64,000 nucleotides of DNA from Streptomyces sp. Tue 6430 (lineage in GTDB: Bacteria; Actinomycetota; Actinomycetes; Streptomycetales; Streptomycetaceae). Within the stretch, counting starts at the first letter, position 1. Every line of letters begins with the position of its first letter. Under the pieces are notes generated by a model. That model was not told where the DNA came from and did not search any database. It saw only the letters and a list, made by a program, of their open reading frames with translations. This document shows positions 25,446 to 33,368 of this stretch, piece after piece. A program made the position numbers and the translations under genes. The stretch lies in NCBI GenBank assembly GCA_021568835.1, contig JAKGSH010000010.1, positions 1-64,000 of the forward strand. Direction: 5' to 3'.

Positions 25446-26758
25446 TCAACCCAGGGCGCACTGCGTCCCGTTGAGCGTGAAGGAGGAGGGCGCCCGGCTG
25501 TCGCCCGTATGGCTCGCCTGGTAGCCGAGGGTGACGCTCGCGTTCGGCGCGAGCGTGCCGTTGTACGACGCGTTCGTGGCCGTCACCGCCCCGGAGGCCG
25601 GGGTGTAGGCGGCGCCCCAGCCGTTGGTGACGGTCTGCCCGGCGGGCAGGGTGAAGCCGAGCCGCCAGCCGTCCACCGTCGAGGTGCCGGTGTTGGTGAG
25701 CGTCACCGAGGCGGTCAGACCGGTGTTCCAGGCACTGGTGGACACGGTCACCCGGCAGGGGCCCGTGGGCTGGGGATCCGGTCCGGGCCCGCCGCCGGCG
25801 TCCAGGCCGAAGAAGGTGAGCACCCGGGCGGCCATGCCCCACGCGTAGAGGTTGTGCCCGGTGCCCTGGAGACTGATGGCCTCCACCGGGGCCCGGTCAC
25901 CGGTGCCGCCGTAGCGGGTGCGGGTCCAGCCGGCCTGCGGCGAGTCGGTGGCGGACGGGGTCTGGCCGGTCCCCGCACCTCGGTCCACTGCTTGATCTCC
26001 TCGCCGAAGTTGGGGTAGCGCAGCACGTCGTCCTCGGTGCCGTGCCACAGTTGCACGCGCGGCCGGGGCCCGGTGTAGCCGGGATGGGCGCCCCGCACCA
26101 GGTCGCCCCACTGCCGCGGGGTACGGACGACGGTGCCGCCGGAGCAGGCGCTGTTCCATTCGGAGCCGTCGGTGGTGGCGAAGCAGCCGAACGGGACCCC
26201 GGCGAACGCGGCGCCCGCCGCGAACACGTCGGGATAGTCGCCGAGCAGGACGTTGGTCATCATCGCGCCGGAGGAGATGCCGGTGACGAACACGCGCGAG
26301 GCGTCGGCGGAGTACGCGGCGCTCACCCAGTCGATCATCGACTTGATGCCGACGGGGTCGCTGCCGCCGTCGCGGCGGAGCGCCTGCGGCGAGGAGACGT
26401 CGAAGCACTTGCTGTTCCGGGTGACGGACGGGTAGACGATCACGAAGCCGTACTGGTCGGCGAGTCGGGCGTACTCGGTGCCCGCGTGCATGTCCGGGCC
26501 GGAGCCGCCGCACCAGTGCACGGCGACGAGGACGGCGGGGTGGGCGGTGACGGCGGCCGGCGCGTACACGTACATCCGGAGGTCGCTGGGGTTGGCGCCG
26601 AAGCCGGTGACCTCGGTGAGGGTGGCGGGCGGGACCGCCGACGGCGCGGAGAGCGGCCTGGCGGAGGCGGTGGGGGTGGCGAGCAGGGCGCCGGTGAGCA
26701 GGAGCAGCACCGCGAGTGACGAACGCAGCGCTCTCCCGAGGGAGTGGGGGGTGATCAC
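25446..26758 (-). CDS. Secreted PHB-depolymerase/feruloyl-esterase-like esterase with CBM2 (one frame break)
   Basis: About 437 aa. GTG 26758 (VITPHSLGRALRSS) begins a Sec signal peptide ending near PTASARP. The catalytic domain is an LpqC/acetyl-xylan or feruloyl esterase alpha/beta hydrolase: oxyanion region VHWCGGSGPDM, nucleophile GISSGAMMTNVL (GxSxG), acid in WHGTEDDVLRY and His in QGTGHNLYAWGM. A linker leads to a C-terminal family 2 cellulose-binding module (CRVTVSTSAWNTG to NGTQCALG, with its Cys pair and Trp residues). A missing G near 25975 separates the two halves. Function: releases side-chain esters from plant cell wall while held on cellulose. A CebR-like box lies upstream. Confidence 0.88.
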
Positions 26759-26855
26759 GCTGGTCCCTTCTGTTGACGGCTCGTCGTGCACGGAAGGAGG
26801 GTTCAGCGGGCGGAGTTCGTCCGGACTTCGCATGGTGGCATGCACATGCCCTTCA

Positions 26856-26869
26856 TGGAAGCGCTCCCA
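26856..26869. promoter_or_regulatory. CebR-like operator
   Basis: TGGAAGCGCTCCCA differs at one base from the 14-bp palindrome TGGGAGCGCTCCCA bound by CebR, the cello-oligosaccharide-responsive LacI repressor of Streptomyces. It lies about 98 bases upstream of the CBM2 esterase start, so cellobiose or cellotriose would be expected to induce the gene (inference). Confidence 0.7.
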
Positions 26870-27043
26870 CGACCTCGCTCCACGAAGCCCCACCGGTCGG
26901 CCGTCACGACCGGACGATTTCGGCCTCAGGGCCGGGGGCCTCTCCGGCCCTGAGAGCGGCGGGGGCGGTACGCGTCCACCCTCGCGGACCACGGCGTCGA
27001 GCCCCTCCGGCGTGGACTCGCGGGTGTCTTTCCGCCCGGCCTC

Positions 27044-27099
27044 CGCCTTCGCGTCGAAGAAGGCGACACCCTGCCTCCGCCTTCCCGGCGAAGAAGGCG
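27044..27099 (-). terminator. Two tandem stem-loops downstream of cstR
   Basis: CGCCTTC/GAAGGCG stems at 27044-27065 and 27078-27099, each 7 bp with an 8-base loop, in near-identical copies. They are about 170 bases beyond the cstR stop on the minus strand. There is no U tract. It could be a terminator or a duplicated low-value hairpin. Confidence 0.35.
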
Positions 27100-27266
27100 C
27101 ACAGCAGCTCACCCGGGCCGGAACGCATCCGTGCACCGGGGTGCGCGGCCGCGGAAGGCTGCCGCGAAGCGGCGAAGGGCCCGGAAGGGCCCGGTGCGGC
27201 GAAGGGCCGGATGCGGCGGAGTGCCGACCGGCCCGCCGGCCCTGTCGTGCGCCGGGCGGCAGCGCC

Positions 27267-27533
27267 TCAGGAGAGGGAGAGGAAGAGCTTCTCCATCTTC
27301 TGGGTGTCGAGGCTGTCGGCTCCGCCTTCCCGGGTCAGGCACTCCTTGAGGCCGCTGGCGACGATGGCGAAGCCGGCCCTGTCCAGCGCGCGGTTGACCG
27401 CGGCGAGCTGGGTGACGACGTCCTCGCAGTCGCGCCCTTCCTCCAGCATGCGCACGACGCCGGCGAGCTGGCCCTGGGCGCGCTTGAGGCGGTTGGCGGC
27501 AGACCGCACCTGGTCGGCGGGGAGCTGGACCAT
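27267..27533 (-). CDS. cstR: CsoR-family persulfide-type repressor
   Basis: 88 aa all-helical CsoR/RcnR family protein: ANRLKRAQGQLAGVVRMLEE is the conserved DNA/tetramer helix. The two cysteines are in GRDCEDVVTQ and GLKECLTR. The position four residues before the second Cys, which is His in copper-sensing CsoR (H-x3-C), is Gly here. That fits the persulfide sensor CstR, whose two Cys form polysulfide links. Every neighbour is a sulfane-sulfur enzyme and three cognate-looking operators are present, which supports the CstR call strongly. It sits 40 bases after trxA on the minus strand. Confidence 0.88.
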   Translation of the reverse strand: MVQLPADQVRSAANRLKRAQGQLAGVVRMLEEGRDCEDVVTQLAAVNRALDRAGFAIVASGLKECLTREGGADSLDTQKMEKLFLSLS

Positions 27534-27573
27534 GGGGTGTTCCTCTCGAAGGGCCGGACGGGACCGGCCGCGG

Positions 27574-27942
27574 TCACTGACCGGGACTCTGGGTGGCGAG
27601 GGAGGCGCGCACCTCGTCCATGTCGAGCTCGCGGACGGCGGTGATCACCTGCTCCAGGGCCTGGGGCGGCAGGGCGCCGGGCTGGGAGAAGACCAGGACG
27701 CCCTCACGGAAGGCCATCAGGGTGGGGATGGAGGTGATGTCCGCCGCCGCGGCCAGAGCCTGCTCGGCCTCGGTGTCGACCTTGCCGAAGACGATGTCGG
27801 AGTGGGCGCGGGAGGCCTTTTCGTAGACGGGGGCGAACATCCGGCACGGCCCGCACCAGGCGGCCCAGAAGTCGACCAGAACGATGTCGTTGTCGGTGAC
27901 GGTCTTCTCGAAGTCCGCGGCGGTGAGAGCGACGGTGCTCAT
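27574..27942 (-). CDS. trxA: Thioredoxin
   Basis: 122 aa. Standard thioredoxin: VLVDFWAAWCGPCRMFAPV with the W-C-G-P-C redox site, and the cis-proline segment ITSIPTLMAFREG. ATG 27942 (MSTVALTAADFEKTV) has GGAAGGAA upstream; the frame extends to 27978 without a good start. It reduces persulfides and disulfides, and in this locus it probably releases sulfide or sulfane sulfur from rhodanese products. A CstR-type operator at 27982-27997 lies 40 bases upstream, so trxA-cstR form a self-regulated unit. Confidence 0.94.
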   Translation of the reverse strand: MSTVALTAADFEKTVTDNDIVLVDFWAAWCGPCRMFAPVYEKASRAHSDIVFGKVDTEAEQALAAAADITSIPTLMAFREGVLVFSQPGALPPQALEQVITAVRELDMDEVRASLATQSPGQ

Positions 27943-27981
27943 GTGAGAGTTCCTTCCGGTTCGCGATGCCAGGAGCATTTG

Positions 27982-27997
27982 ATACCCCCTGGGGTAT
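27982..27997. promoter_or_regulatory. CstR-type operator upstream of trxA-cstR
   Basis: ATACCCCCTGGGGTAT, a near-perfect 16-bp palindrome of the ATACCC(C/G)n GGGTAT class recognised by CsoR/CstR repressors, 40 bases upstream of the trxA start. Confidence 0.85.
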
Positions 27998-28103
27998 GTA
28001 ACGGCGGGACGGGGCGAGGTATTCCGGTGGTGCTCCGGTGCCGTCCGTCACGCGGGGACCACGTGAGGATCACGTGAGGACCCCGTGCGGGGGCCGCGGC
28101 ATG

Positions 28104-28146
28104 CCGTTGCCCCGGCGCGCCGAGGGGCGGTGGGCCGGGGCAACGG
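28104..28146 (-). terminator. Stem-loop terminator after the sulfur operon
   Basis: CCGTTGCCCCGGC (28104-28116) pairs perfectly with GCCGGGGCAACGG (28134-28146): 13 bp, 17-base loop, 14 bases beyond the tauE stop on the minus strand. There is no U run, as is usual in Streptomyces. Confidence 0.7.
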
Positions 28147-28159
28147 TGGGTCGGGAGGG

Positions 28160-29020
28160 TCAGGCCCGGTGCACGGCCCGTCGCAGCGGGCAGCGGGCGA
28201 CGAAGCCGTAGCAGACGCCCGCTCCGGCGCCCAGTGAGGCGATGGCGGCGAGGATCGGGACGGCTATGTGGGCGGGAGCCTGCTGGACGAGGACGAAGGT
28301 GCCCATGGCCAGCACGAACCAGGCGAAGAGGCGGGAGAGGACGTGCGCGGGGACGCGCCCGGCCAGCCGGGCTCCGGCGAGGCTGCCGACGACCGCGAAC
28401 CCGGTGACGGCCAGGGTCAGGGTCCAGTCGATCTGCACGCTCGAGAGGTAGCCGGCGAAGCCCGCGGCGGACTTCATGGCGATGACCAGCAGCGAGGTGC
28501 CGATGGCGATCGGCATGGGCAGGCCGCCCAGCAGGGCCAGGGCGGGGACGACGAGGAAACCGCCCCCCGCGCCGACCAGGCCGGTGGCCAGGCCGACGGC
28601 CGCACCGTCCAGCAGGACCCGTCCCACGGGGAGCTGCCGGTGGGCCCGGTCGGGGTCGACGCCCCGGCGGCCCCGGAGCATGGCGGCGGCGGTGACGATC
28701 ATCATGACGGCGAAGGCGATCAGCAGGACGGCGTCGGGGATGTGGCCGCCGACGAGTCCGCCGGTGTAGGCGCCGGCCATGCCGGCCGCTCCGAACAGGA
28801 CGCCGGTGCGCCAGCGGACCCGTCCGCCACGGGCATGGTTGATCATGCCCACGGCGGAAGTGACGCCGACGACGAACAGGGAGGTGGCGATGGCCTCCTT
28901 GGCGTCCATGCCCGCGACATAGACCAGCAGCGGCACGGTCAGGATCGACCCGCCTCCCCCGAGCAGGCCGAGGGAGAGGCCGACCAACAGGGCGAGGACC
29001 AGGACGAGCGTCAGCGTCAT
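28160..29020 (-). CDS. TauE/SafE family sulfite/organosulfonate exporter
   Basis: 286 aa, about eight membrane helices in two homologous halves. The TauE repeat signatures are GLSLGLLGGGGSILTVPLLV and GLATGLVGAGGGFLVVPAL. It exports sulfite or thiosulfate made by persulfide oxidation. ATG 29020 is 5 bases after the preceding stop. Fourth gene of the rhodanese operon; a terminator follows. Confidence 0.92.
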   Translation of the reverse strand: MTLTLVLVLALLVGLSLGLLGGGGSILTVPLLVYVAGMDAKEAIATSLFVVGVTSAVGMINHARGGRVRWRTGVLFGAAGMAGAYTGGLVGGHIPDAVLLIAFAVMMIVTAAAMLRGRRGVDPDRAHRQLPVGRVLLDGAAVGLATGLVGAGGGFLVVPALALLGGLPMPIAIGTSLLVIAMKSAAGFAGYLSSVQIDWTLTLAVTGFAVVGSLAGARLAGRVPAHVLSRLFAWFVLAMGTFVLVQQAPAHIAVPILAAIASLGAGAGVCYGFVARCPLRRAVHRA

Positions 29021-29025
29021 GGTGA

Positions 29026-29607
29026 TCACCTGCCGTCGGCGAGCTGGGCGACGGCCTTGCGCGGGTCGAAGGACGGCGTGCGGTTCCACGGCATCTTCGA
29101 CAGCATCACGCCCATGGCGCAGGTGTTGCTGAGGGCGGCGAAGGCCAGTCCGCCGCCGACGAACGCGGACAGCGCCTGCAGGCCGGGGACGGCGAAGCTG
29201 CCGAGGGCGCCGACCAGCACCAGGGAACCGGCGACCAGGCGGACCTGGCGCTCCATGTCCCAGCGCTCCTGACCGTAGTTGGTCGGGGCACCGGACTTCT
29301 CCCAGGCGGTCATGCCTCCCGACAGGACCGCCAGACCGGGGAGCCCGGCCTCGGCGAGGGCACGTTCGGCCTGACCGGCACGCTGGCCGGAGCGGCACAC
29401 CAGCACCACGTCGGCGTCCAGGTGCCTCGTCAGCTCCTCGCGGTGTTCACGCAGGGTGTCCAGCGGGACGTTGTAGGAGCCGGGGATGTGCGCTCCCTCG
29501 AACTCGGCGGGGGAACGGACGTCGAGCAGGCGCGGCGGGTTCGCCGAGTCGAGCTTGGCGCGCAGTTCGCCGGTGGTCAGGCTGCGGGGGGTGGTGAGGG
29601 CGGTCAC
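29026..29607 (-). CDS. Rhodanese fused to DUF2892 membrane domain
   Basis: 193 aa. An N-terminal rhodanese domain has active-site loop VLVCRSGQRAGQA (catalytic Cys in CRSGQR) and LLDVRSPAEFEGAHIPGS. A C-terminal DUF2892 two-helix membrane domain follows (VRLVAGSLVLVGALGSFAV, SAFVGGGLAFAALSNTCAMG). It transfers sulfane sulfur at the membrane. GTG 29607 has AGGAG upstream and overlaps the restored stop of the MBL gene (GTGA). Confidence 0.9.
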   Translation of the reverse strand: MTALTTPRSLTTGELRAKLDSANPPRLLDVRSPAEFEGAHIPGSYNVPLDTLREHREELTRHLDADVVLVCRSGQRAGQAERALAEAGLPGLAVLSGGMTAWEKSGAPTNYGQERWDMERQVRLVAGSLVLVGALGSFAVPGLQALSAFVGGGLAFAALSNTCAMGVMLSKMPWNRTPSFDPRKAVAQLADGR

Positions 29608-31030
29608 GCGTTGGTCTCCTGTCGGTTGCCGGAGGTTCCGGGGGTGTCGGGGTGTCGGAGGTGTCGGAGGTGTCGGAGGGGAGGGGGCACAGCCCGAGGC
29701 CGAGGGCGTTGTCGAAGCTGTCGTCGACGGCGACGACGTCACGGCCGCGGGCGTGGAGCAGGGCGGCGACGACCCCGGCGCGGTATCCGCCGGCGCAGTG
29801 CACCCAGACACGGCCCGCGGGGATCTCGGCCAGGCGGCCCGGCACCTCGTGGACGGGGATGTGCACCGAGCCCGGGATGTGCGCCTCGGCGCGCTCCTGG
29901 TGACGGCGCACGTCCAGGACGACGAGGCCGTCGCCGCCGAGGGCGGCCTTGAGATCACCGAAGGTGGCGCGCTCGTAGGAGGCCAGGGACTCGCCGCCGG
30001 CCCAGTCCTCGGGGCCGCCGGTGGCCATCGCGGCCGGGCGGTCGATGCCGATGCGGACCAGCTCGCGCTGGGCCTCGGCCACGTCCCCGGCGGTCTCGCC
30101 GAGCAGGGTGACCGGGGTGCCCCACGGGATCAGCCAGCCCAGATAGGTGACGAACTGGCCGTCCAGGCCGAAGTTGAGGCTGCCGGCCAGGTGCCCGGCG
30201 GCGAAGGCGGTGCGGTCGCGCAGGTCGACCACCCACTCGCCGGCCTCGATCCTGCGCCGCAGTTCGGCCGGGTCCGCCACGGACGGCGCGGACAGGTCCG
30301 GCTTGCCCGGCCCGCCGGAGTTGGCCGGGCCCATGTGGGCGTAGTAGGCCGGGTAGGCGTCCAGGCCCGCCAGGAGCTGCTCGACGTAGGCCTCCTCGTC
30401 GGCGGTCAGCGCGGTGTTGGTCCGCTTCTCCTCGCCGATGGTGCTGGCCAGGCCGGTGGCCTGGGTCGCGGAGCAGAACGAGCCGAACCCGTGGGTGGGG
30501 TAGACGGCGGTCTCGTCCGGCAGTTCCTCCGCCAGCCGGTGCGCCGAGCGCCACTGGGCCCGCACGAGGGTGTCGGTGTGGTCCGGGCCCAGCAGGTCGG
30601 GCCGTCCGGTGGTGCCGTACAGCAGGGAGCCGCCGGTGAACACCGCGACCTGTTCCCCGTCGGCCTCCAGGGCGTAGGACAGATGGGTGTGGGTGTGGCC
30701 CGGGGTGTGGATCGCCCGCACCCGCAGGGTGTCGCCGACCTCGATCACCTGGTCGTCGTGGACCGGGGTCCGCTCGTAGGAGACCTCGTCGTCGGCGTTC
30801 ACCAGGTACTGCGCGCCCACCTCGCGGGCCAGGGCCAGGCCGCCGGTGACGTAGTCGTTGTGGATGTGTGTCTCGAACACGTGGGTGATCCGCACTCCGG
30901 CGGCGGCGGCCAGCGCGGTGACGCGGTCGTAGTCGCGCTGGGGGTCGACCACCAGGGCCACGAAGCCGTCATGGGCGAGGTAGGTGCGGTCCCCCAGTCC
31001 GGGGGTCTCGACGGGCAGAACGGTGATCAT
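29604..31030 (-). CDS. Persulfide dioxygenase-like MBL fused to rhodanese (one frame break at the 3' end)
   Basis: About 475 aa. The N-terminal metallo-beta-lactamase domain of ETHE1/Blh type has FETHIHNDYVTGG (H-x-H-x-D with Tyr where a zinc enzyme has a second His, as in mononuclear-iron persulfide dioxygenases), IHTPGHTHTHLSY and YPTHGFGSFC. Two rhodanese-like domains follow: WVVDLRDRTAFAAGHLAGS lacks a catalytic Cys, and GLVVLDVRRHQER ends in active loop VWVHCAGGYRAGV. ATG 31030 overlaps the upstream stop. A missing C in the Ser-Asp-Thr repeat near 29655 hides the true stop (29604); repair gives a GTGA overlap with the next gene. It oxidises persulfide sulfur to sulfite. Confidence 0.88.
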
Positions 31031-31382
31031 CGCGTCTCCTCGGAGGTGGCGGGGGCGGTGGGGGCGCCGGGCTCGTCGCCGGTGGCCGTGGGGCGGCCCT
31101 CGTCGATCCAGGCGGCGGTGCCGCCGCTGACGCTGTGGGCGTCGTAGCCCAGGGCGCGGAGCAGGGAGGTCGCCTGTGCGCTGCGGCCGCCGCTCTGGCA
31201 GATCACGTGGACCGGACGGTCCTTGGGCAGGCCGGCGAGTTCGAGGGGAGGTTGGGGAGCGGTGCCGACCGGGCGCCGGGGACGTGGCCGGCGCGGTACT
31301 CGCCGCCGTTGCGGACGTCGACGACGAGGGCGCCCGCCGCGTGCGCCTCGGCGAACCGCTGCTGGTCGATCTCGGGAACCAT
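31027..31382 (-). CDS. Single-domain rhodanese (one frame break)
   Basis: About 118 aa after repair. ATG 31382 (MVPEIDQQRFAEAHAAGALV) has AGGAG upstream. The rhodanese fold has ALVVDVRNGGEYRAGHVPGA and the active loop VHVICQSGGRSAQATSL with catalytic Cys. One C is missing near 31246 (CTCCCCTCG should be CTCCCCCTCG). The stop overlaps the MBL start (ATGA). First gene of the operon, with two CstR-type boxes immediately upstream. Confidence 0.87.
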
Positions 31383-31413
31383 GCGGAGAACTCCTGCTCA
31401 CTTGCCTTCAGAA

Positions 31414-31429
31414 ATACCCGGGGGGGTAT
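31414..31429. promoter_or_regulatory. CstR-type operator, proximal, upstream of the rhodanese operon
   Basis: ATACCCGGGGGGGTAT, a 16-bp palindrome-like box 32 bases upstream of the first rhodanese start, in the promoter/leader region of the minus-strand operon. Confidence 0.82.
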
Positions 31430-31460
31430 ATCCGAGTCCAACCGTAACAGGATCCGGTTT

Positions 31461-31476
31461 ATGCCCCCGGGGGTAT
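31461..31476. promoter_or_regulatory. CstR-type operator, distal, upstream of the rhodanese operon
   Basis: ATGCCCCCGGGGGTAT, same class as the other two boxes, 47 bases from the proximal box centre to centre. Paired sites could allow cooperative repression, or this one could serve an unseen + strand transcript. Confidence 0.75.
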
Positions 31477-32238
31477 ACGGGAGTGATGGGGCTCACGTGC
31501 GCGGGCTCACGTGAGCCGGGCTCTCGCGCCTCGCGAACCGGGGAGGCGACGAGCCGGCCGCCGTACTGCTCCCCCGAGGCCCGTCCCCCGCGACCGGTCC
31601 CGCGCGGCACCGGCGAGAAACCCTGGGGCGGAGCCGCCGACCGGTCCCCGCACCCGAGGGATCCCGCGTCGCGAAGACGAACCGGCGCCGGGGGCGACGC
31701 GCGTGACGCGCATGGCGCCTTCGACGACGACCACCATCGGCGCTCGCCCGCACGGACGACGCCGCAGAAGAACACCACCGGCCCCGCGCGTCCCGGGAGG
31801 ATCCGGACGGGCCCTCCCGGGACACCGGACTCACGAACGACCGGGCACGACCGTGCACCTCCCGGATCCCCCCGCGCACACTCCCGCGCCGTCGTCCGCC
31901 GCCCGATGCCCGCCGCCCGGTGCGCCCCTTCCCGCACGAGGGGTCCTCCACGGCCGGGTGCCCGGCCGGGCACCCGGCCACCGGCCACCGGCCACCGGCC
32001 ACCGGCCCGAGGGTGTCCGGCGGGTCCTCCGCGAACGACCCGTACACCTCGGCCTGCCCGTCGGCCGGAGACTCCACCGGCACGCGGCCGACGGCAGCCA
32101 CGAGCCGCACCGCCCGTACGCTCTCCCACCGGACCCCGGCAACGGAGCGGCCCCCGCACTGGACGCCGAGACGGCTCCCCGGCACCGACGGCCGCTCCGC
32201 CCCCGGAGCCGGACTTCCGTCGTCTTCTGTGCGAGGCG
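31477..32238. other. Gene-free region between sulfur operon and pectate lyase
   Basis: About 760 bases with no credible gene. Open frames on both strands are Arg/Pro/Gly-rich shadows without ribosome sites. It contains the 7-bp CCGGCCA repeat and ends at the pectate lyase promoter region. Confidence 0.55.
31974..32007. repeat. 7-bp tandem repeat (CCGGCCA), 4.9 copies
   Basis: Four perfect copies of CCGGCCA plus CCGGCC. The unit differs at one base from the 13.9-copy CCGGCTA array at 19594-19690 and, like it, lies between genes. Confidence 0.92.
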
Positions 32239-32245
32239 TTGACTA

Positions 32246-32257
32246 GAAAGCGCTTGC
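32246..32257. promoter_or_regulatory. LacI-type operator candidate upstream of pectate lyase
   Basis: GAAAGCGCTTGC has a perfect AAGCGCTT core (32248-32255), the central symmetry of LacI-family operators. It directly follows a -35-like TTGACT (32239-32244). It is about 190 bases upstream of the pectate lyase start, consistent with sugar-dependent repression. Confidence 0.5.
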
Positions 32258-32445
32258 CCTCTACCTTCCGTTCAGAAGTGTGGACGAGCCGCTCGCCGCA
32301 ATGCGGGATTCTCCACACCGATCGAGCAATATGTTCAACATCGAGAACAGGGTTCATCAGCTCGAATCCGCCGTCACGTCGGCGACGACCGACGTGACCA
32401 CCGGAGAACTTCGACCATCCCCCACCTGGAAGAAGGCATCGGGAC

Positions 32446-33252
32446 ATGACTTCCCCAGCACCCACGCGTCCTCGCGGGCGCGCCCTGACGGGTTCACTGG
32501 CCGCCGTCGGCCTCGCGGTTGGCATGATCATGACCAGCGGGGCGCTCACTCCGGCGAGCGCGGCCACCTGGCCCACCGCGAACGGCAGCCAGGCCGTCTC
32601 CGCCACCATCTCGGTCTCCGGCACCAAGGACTACGGGATGAAGCGCCTGTACGGCACGGGCGACCTGGGCAGCGGCAGCCAGGACGAGGACCAGGGTCCC
32701 ATCCTGGAGCTGGCCGCCGGCGCGGTCCTCAAGAACGTCATCATCGGCGCGCCCGCCGCCGACGGCATCCACTGCAAGGGCAGCTGCACGCTGCAGAACG
32801 TCTGGTGGGAGGACGTCGGCGAGGACGCGGCGACCTTCCGCGGCTCGTCGTCGTCCAACGTCTACAGCGTCGTGGGCGGCGGGGCGAAGGAAGCCAGCGA
32901 CAAGGTCTTCCAGTTCAACGGCGCCGGGACGCTGAACGTCTCCAACTTCGCCGTCAAGAACTTCGGCACCTTCATCCGCTCGTGCGGCAACTGCTCCACG
33001 CAGTACAAGCGGACGATCAACCTCAACACCGTCGAGGCCACCTACAAGGGCGGCAAGCTCGTCGGCATCAACACCAACTACGGCGACAGCGCGACCCTGC
33101 GGGGCATCACGATCGTCGGGGACAGCAGCAAGAAGATCGTCCCCTGCCAGAAGTACATCGGCAACAACACCGGCAAGGAGCCGACGACGAACGGCTCGGG
33201 CCCCGACAGCACGTACTGCAAGTACGCCGGCTCGGACATCACCTACAAGTAG
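32446..33252 (+). CDS. Secreted pectate lyase, polysaccharide lyase family 3
   Basis: 268 aa. The signal peptide runs to about residue 40 (LTPASAATWP). The PL3 parallel beta-helix signatures are GPILELAAGAVLKNVIIGAP, DGIHCKGSCTLQNVWWEDV, GEDAATFRG, DKVFQFNGAGTLNVSNF and NCSTQYKR; paired cysteines match PL3 disulfides. It cleaves polygalacturonate by Ca-dependent beta-elimination outside the cell. A stem-loop follows the stop. The LacI-type operator upstream suggests induction by pectin products. Confidence 0.93.
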   Translation: MTSPAPTRPRGRALTGSLAAVGLAVGMIMTSGALTPASAATWPTANGSQAVSATISVSGTKDYGMKRLYGTGDLGSGSQDEDQGPILELAAGAVLKNVIIGAPAADGIHCKGSCTLQNVWWEDVGEDAATFRGSSSSNVYSVVGGGAKEASDKVFQFNGAGTLNVSNFAVKNFGTFIRSCGNCSTQYKRTINLNTVEATYKGGKLVGINTNYGDSATLRGITIVGDSSKKIVPCQKYIGNNTGKEPTTNGSGPDSTYCKYAGSDITYK

Positions 33253-33289
33253 GCCGAGCACCCCGCAGACCGGGCGTTCCCCCCACGGG

Positions 33290-33328
33290 CGGCCGGAGGA
33301 GGCACCCCGCACGCGCCCCCTCCGGCCG
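33290..33328 (+). terminator. Stem-loop between pectate lyase and paaX-like gene
   Basis: CGGCCGGAGG (33290-33299) pairs with CCTCCGGCCG (33319-33328): 10 bp with a 19-base loop, between convergent genes, so it may work in both directions. Confidence 0.6.
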
Positions 33329-33368
33329 TCACTCGCGTTCACGCCCGTTCCCGCACGGCCGGGCGCGC

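Larger units (their letters stand above)
26759..27266. other. Gene-free region upstream of the esterase
   Basis: About 500 bases between the cstR stop and the esterase start, both on the minus strand. It holds the CebR-like box (26856-26869), two tandem hairpins (27044-27099) and GC-repetitive sequence (about 27150-27245 with repeated GGGCCCGG and GCGAAGGGC). No credible gene on either strand. Confidence 0.6.

Noticed and set aside
27574..27978. Longer thioredoxin starting at 27978
   Set aside because: The extra N-terminus overlaps the promoter region, and ATG 27942 has a strong GGAAGGAA ribosome site and the conserved start.
31398..32627. Long open frames on both strands between the sulfur operon and pectate lyase
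   Set aside because: Arg/Gly/Pro-rich, no ribosome sites, no recognisable motif, and they run through operator sites and the 7-bp repeat.
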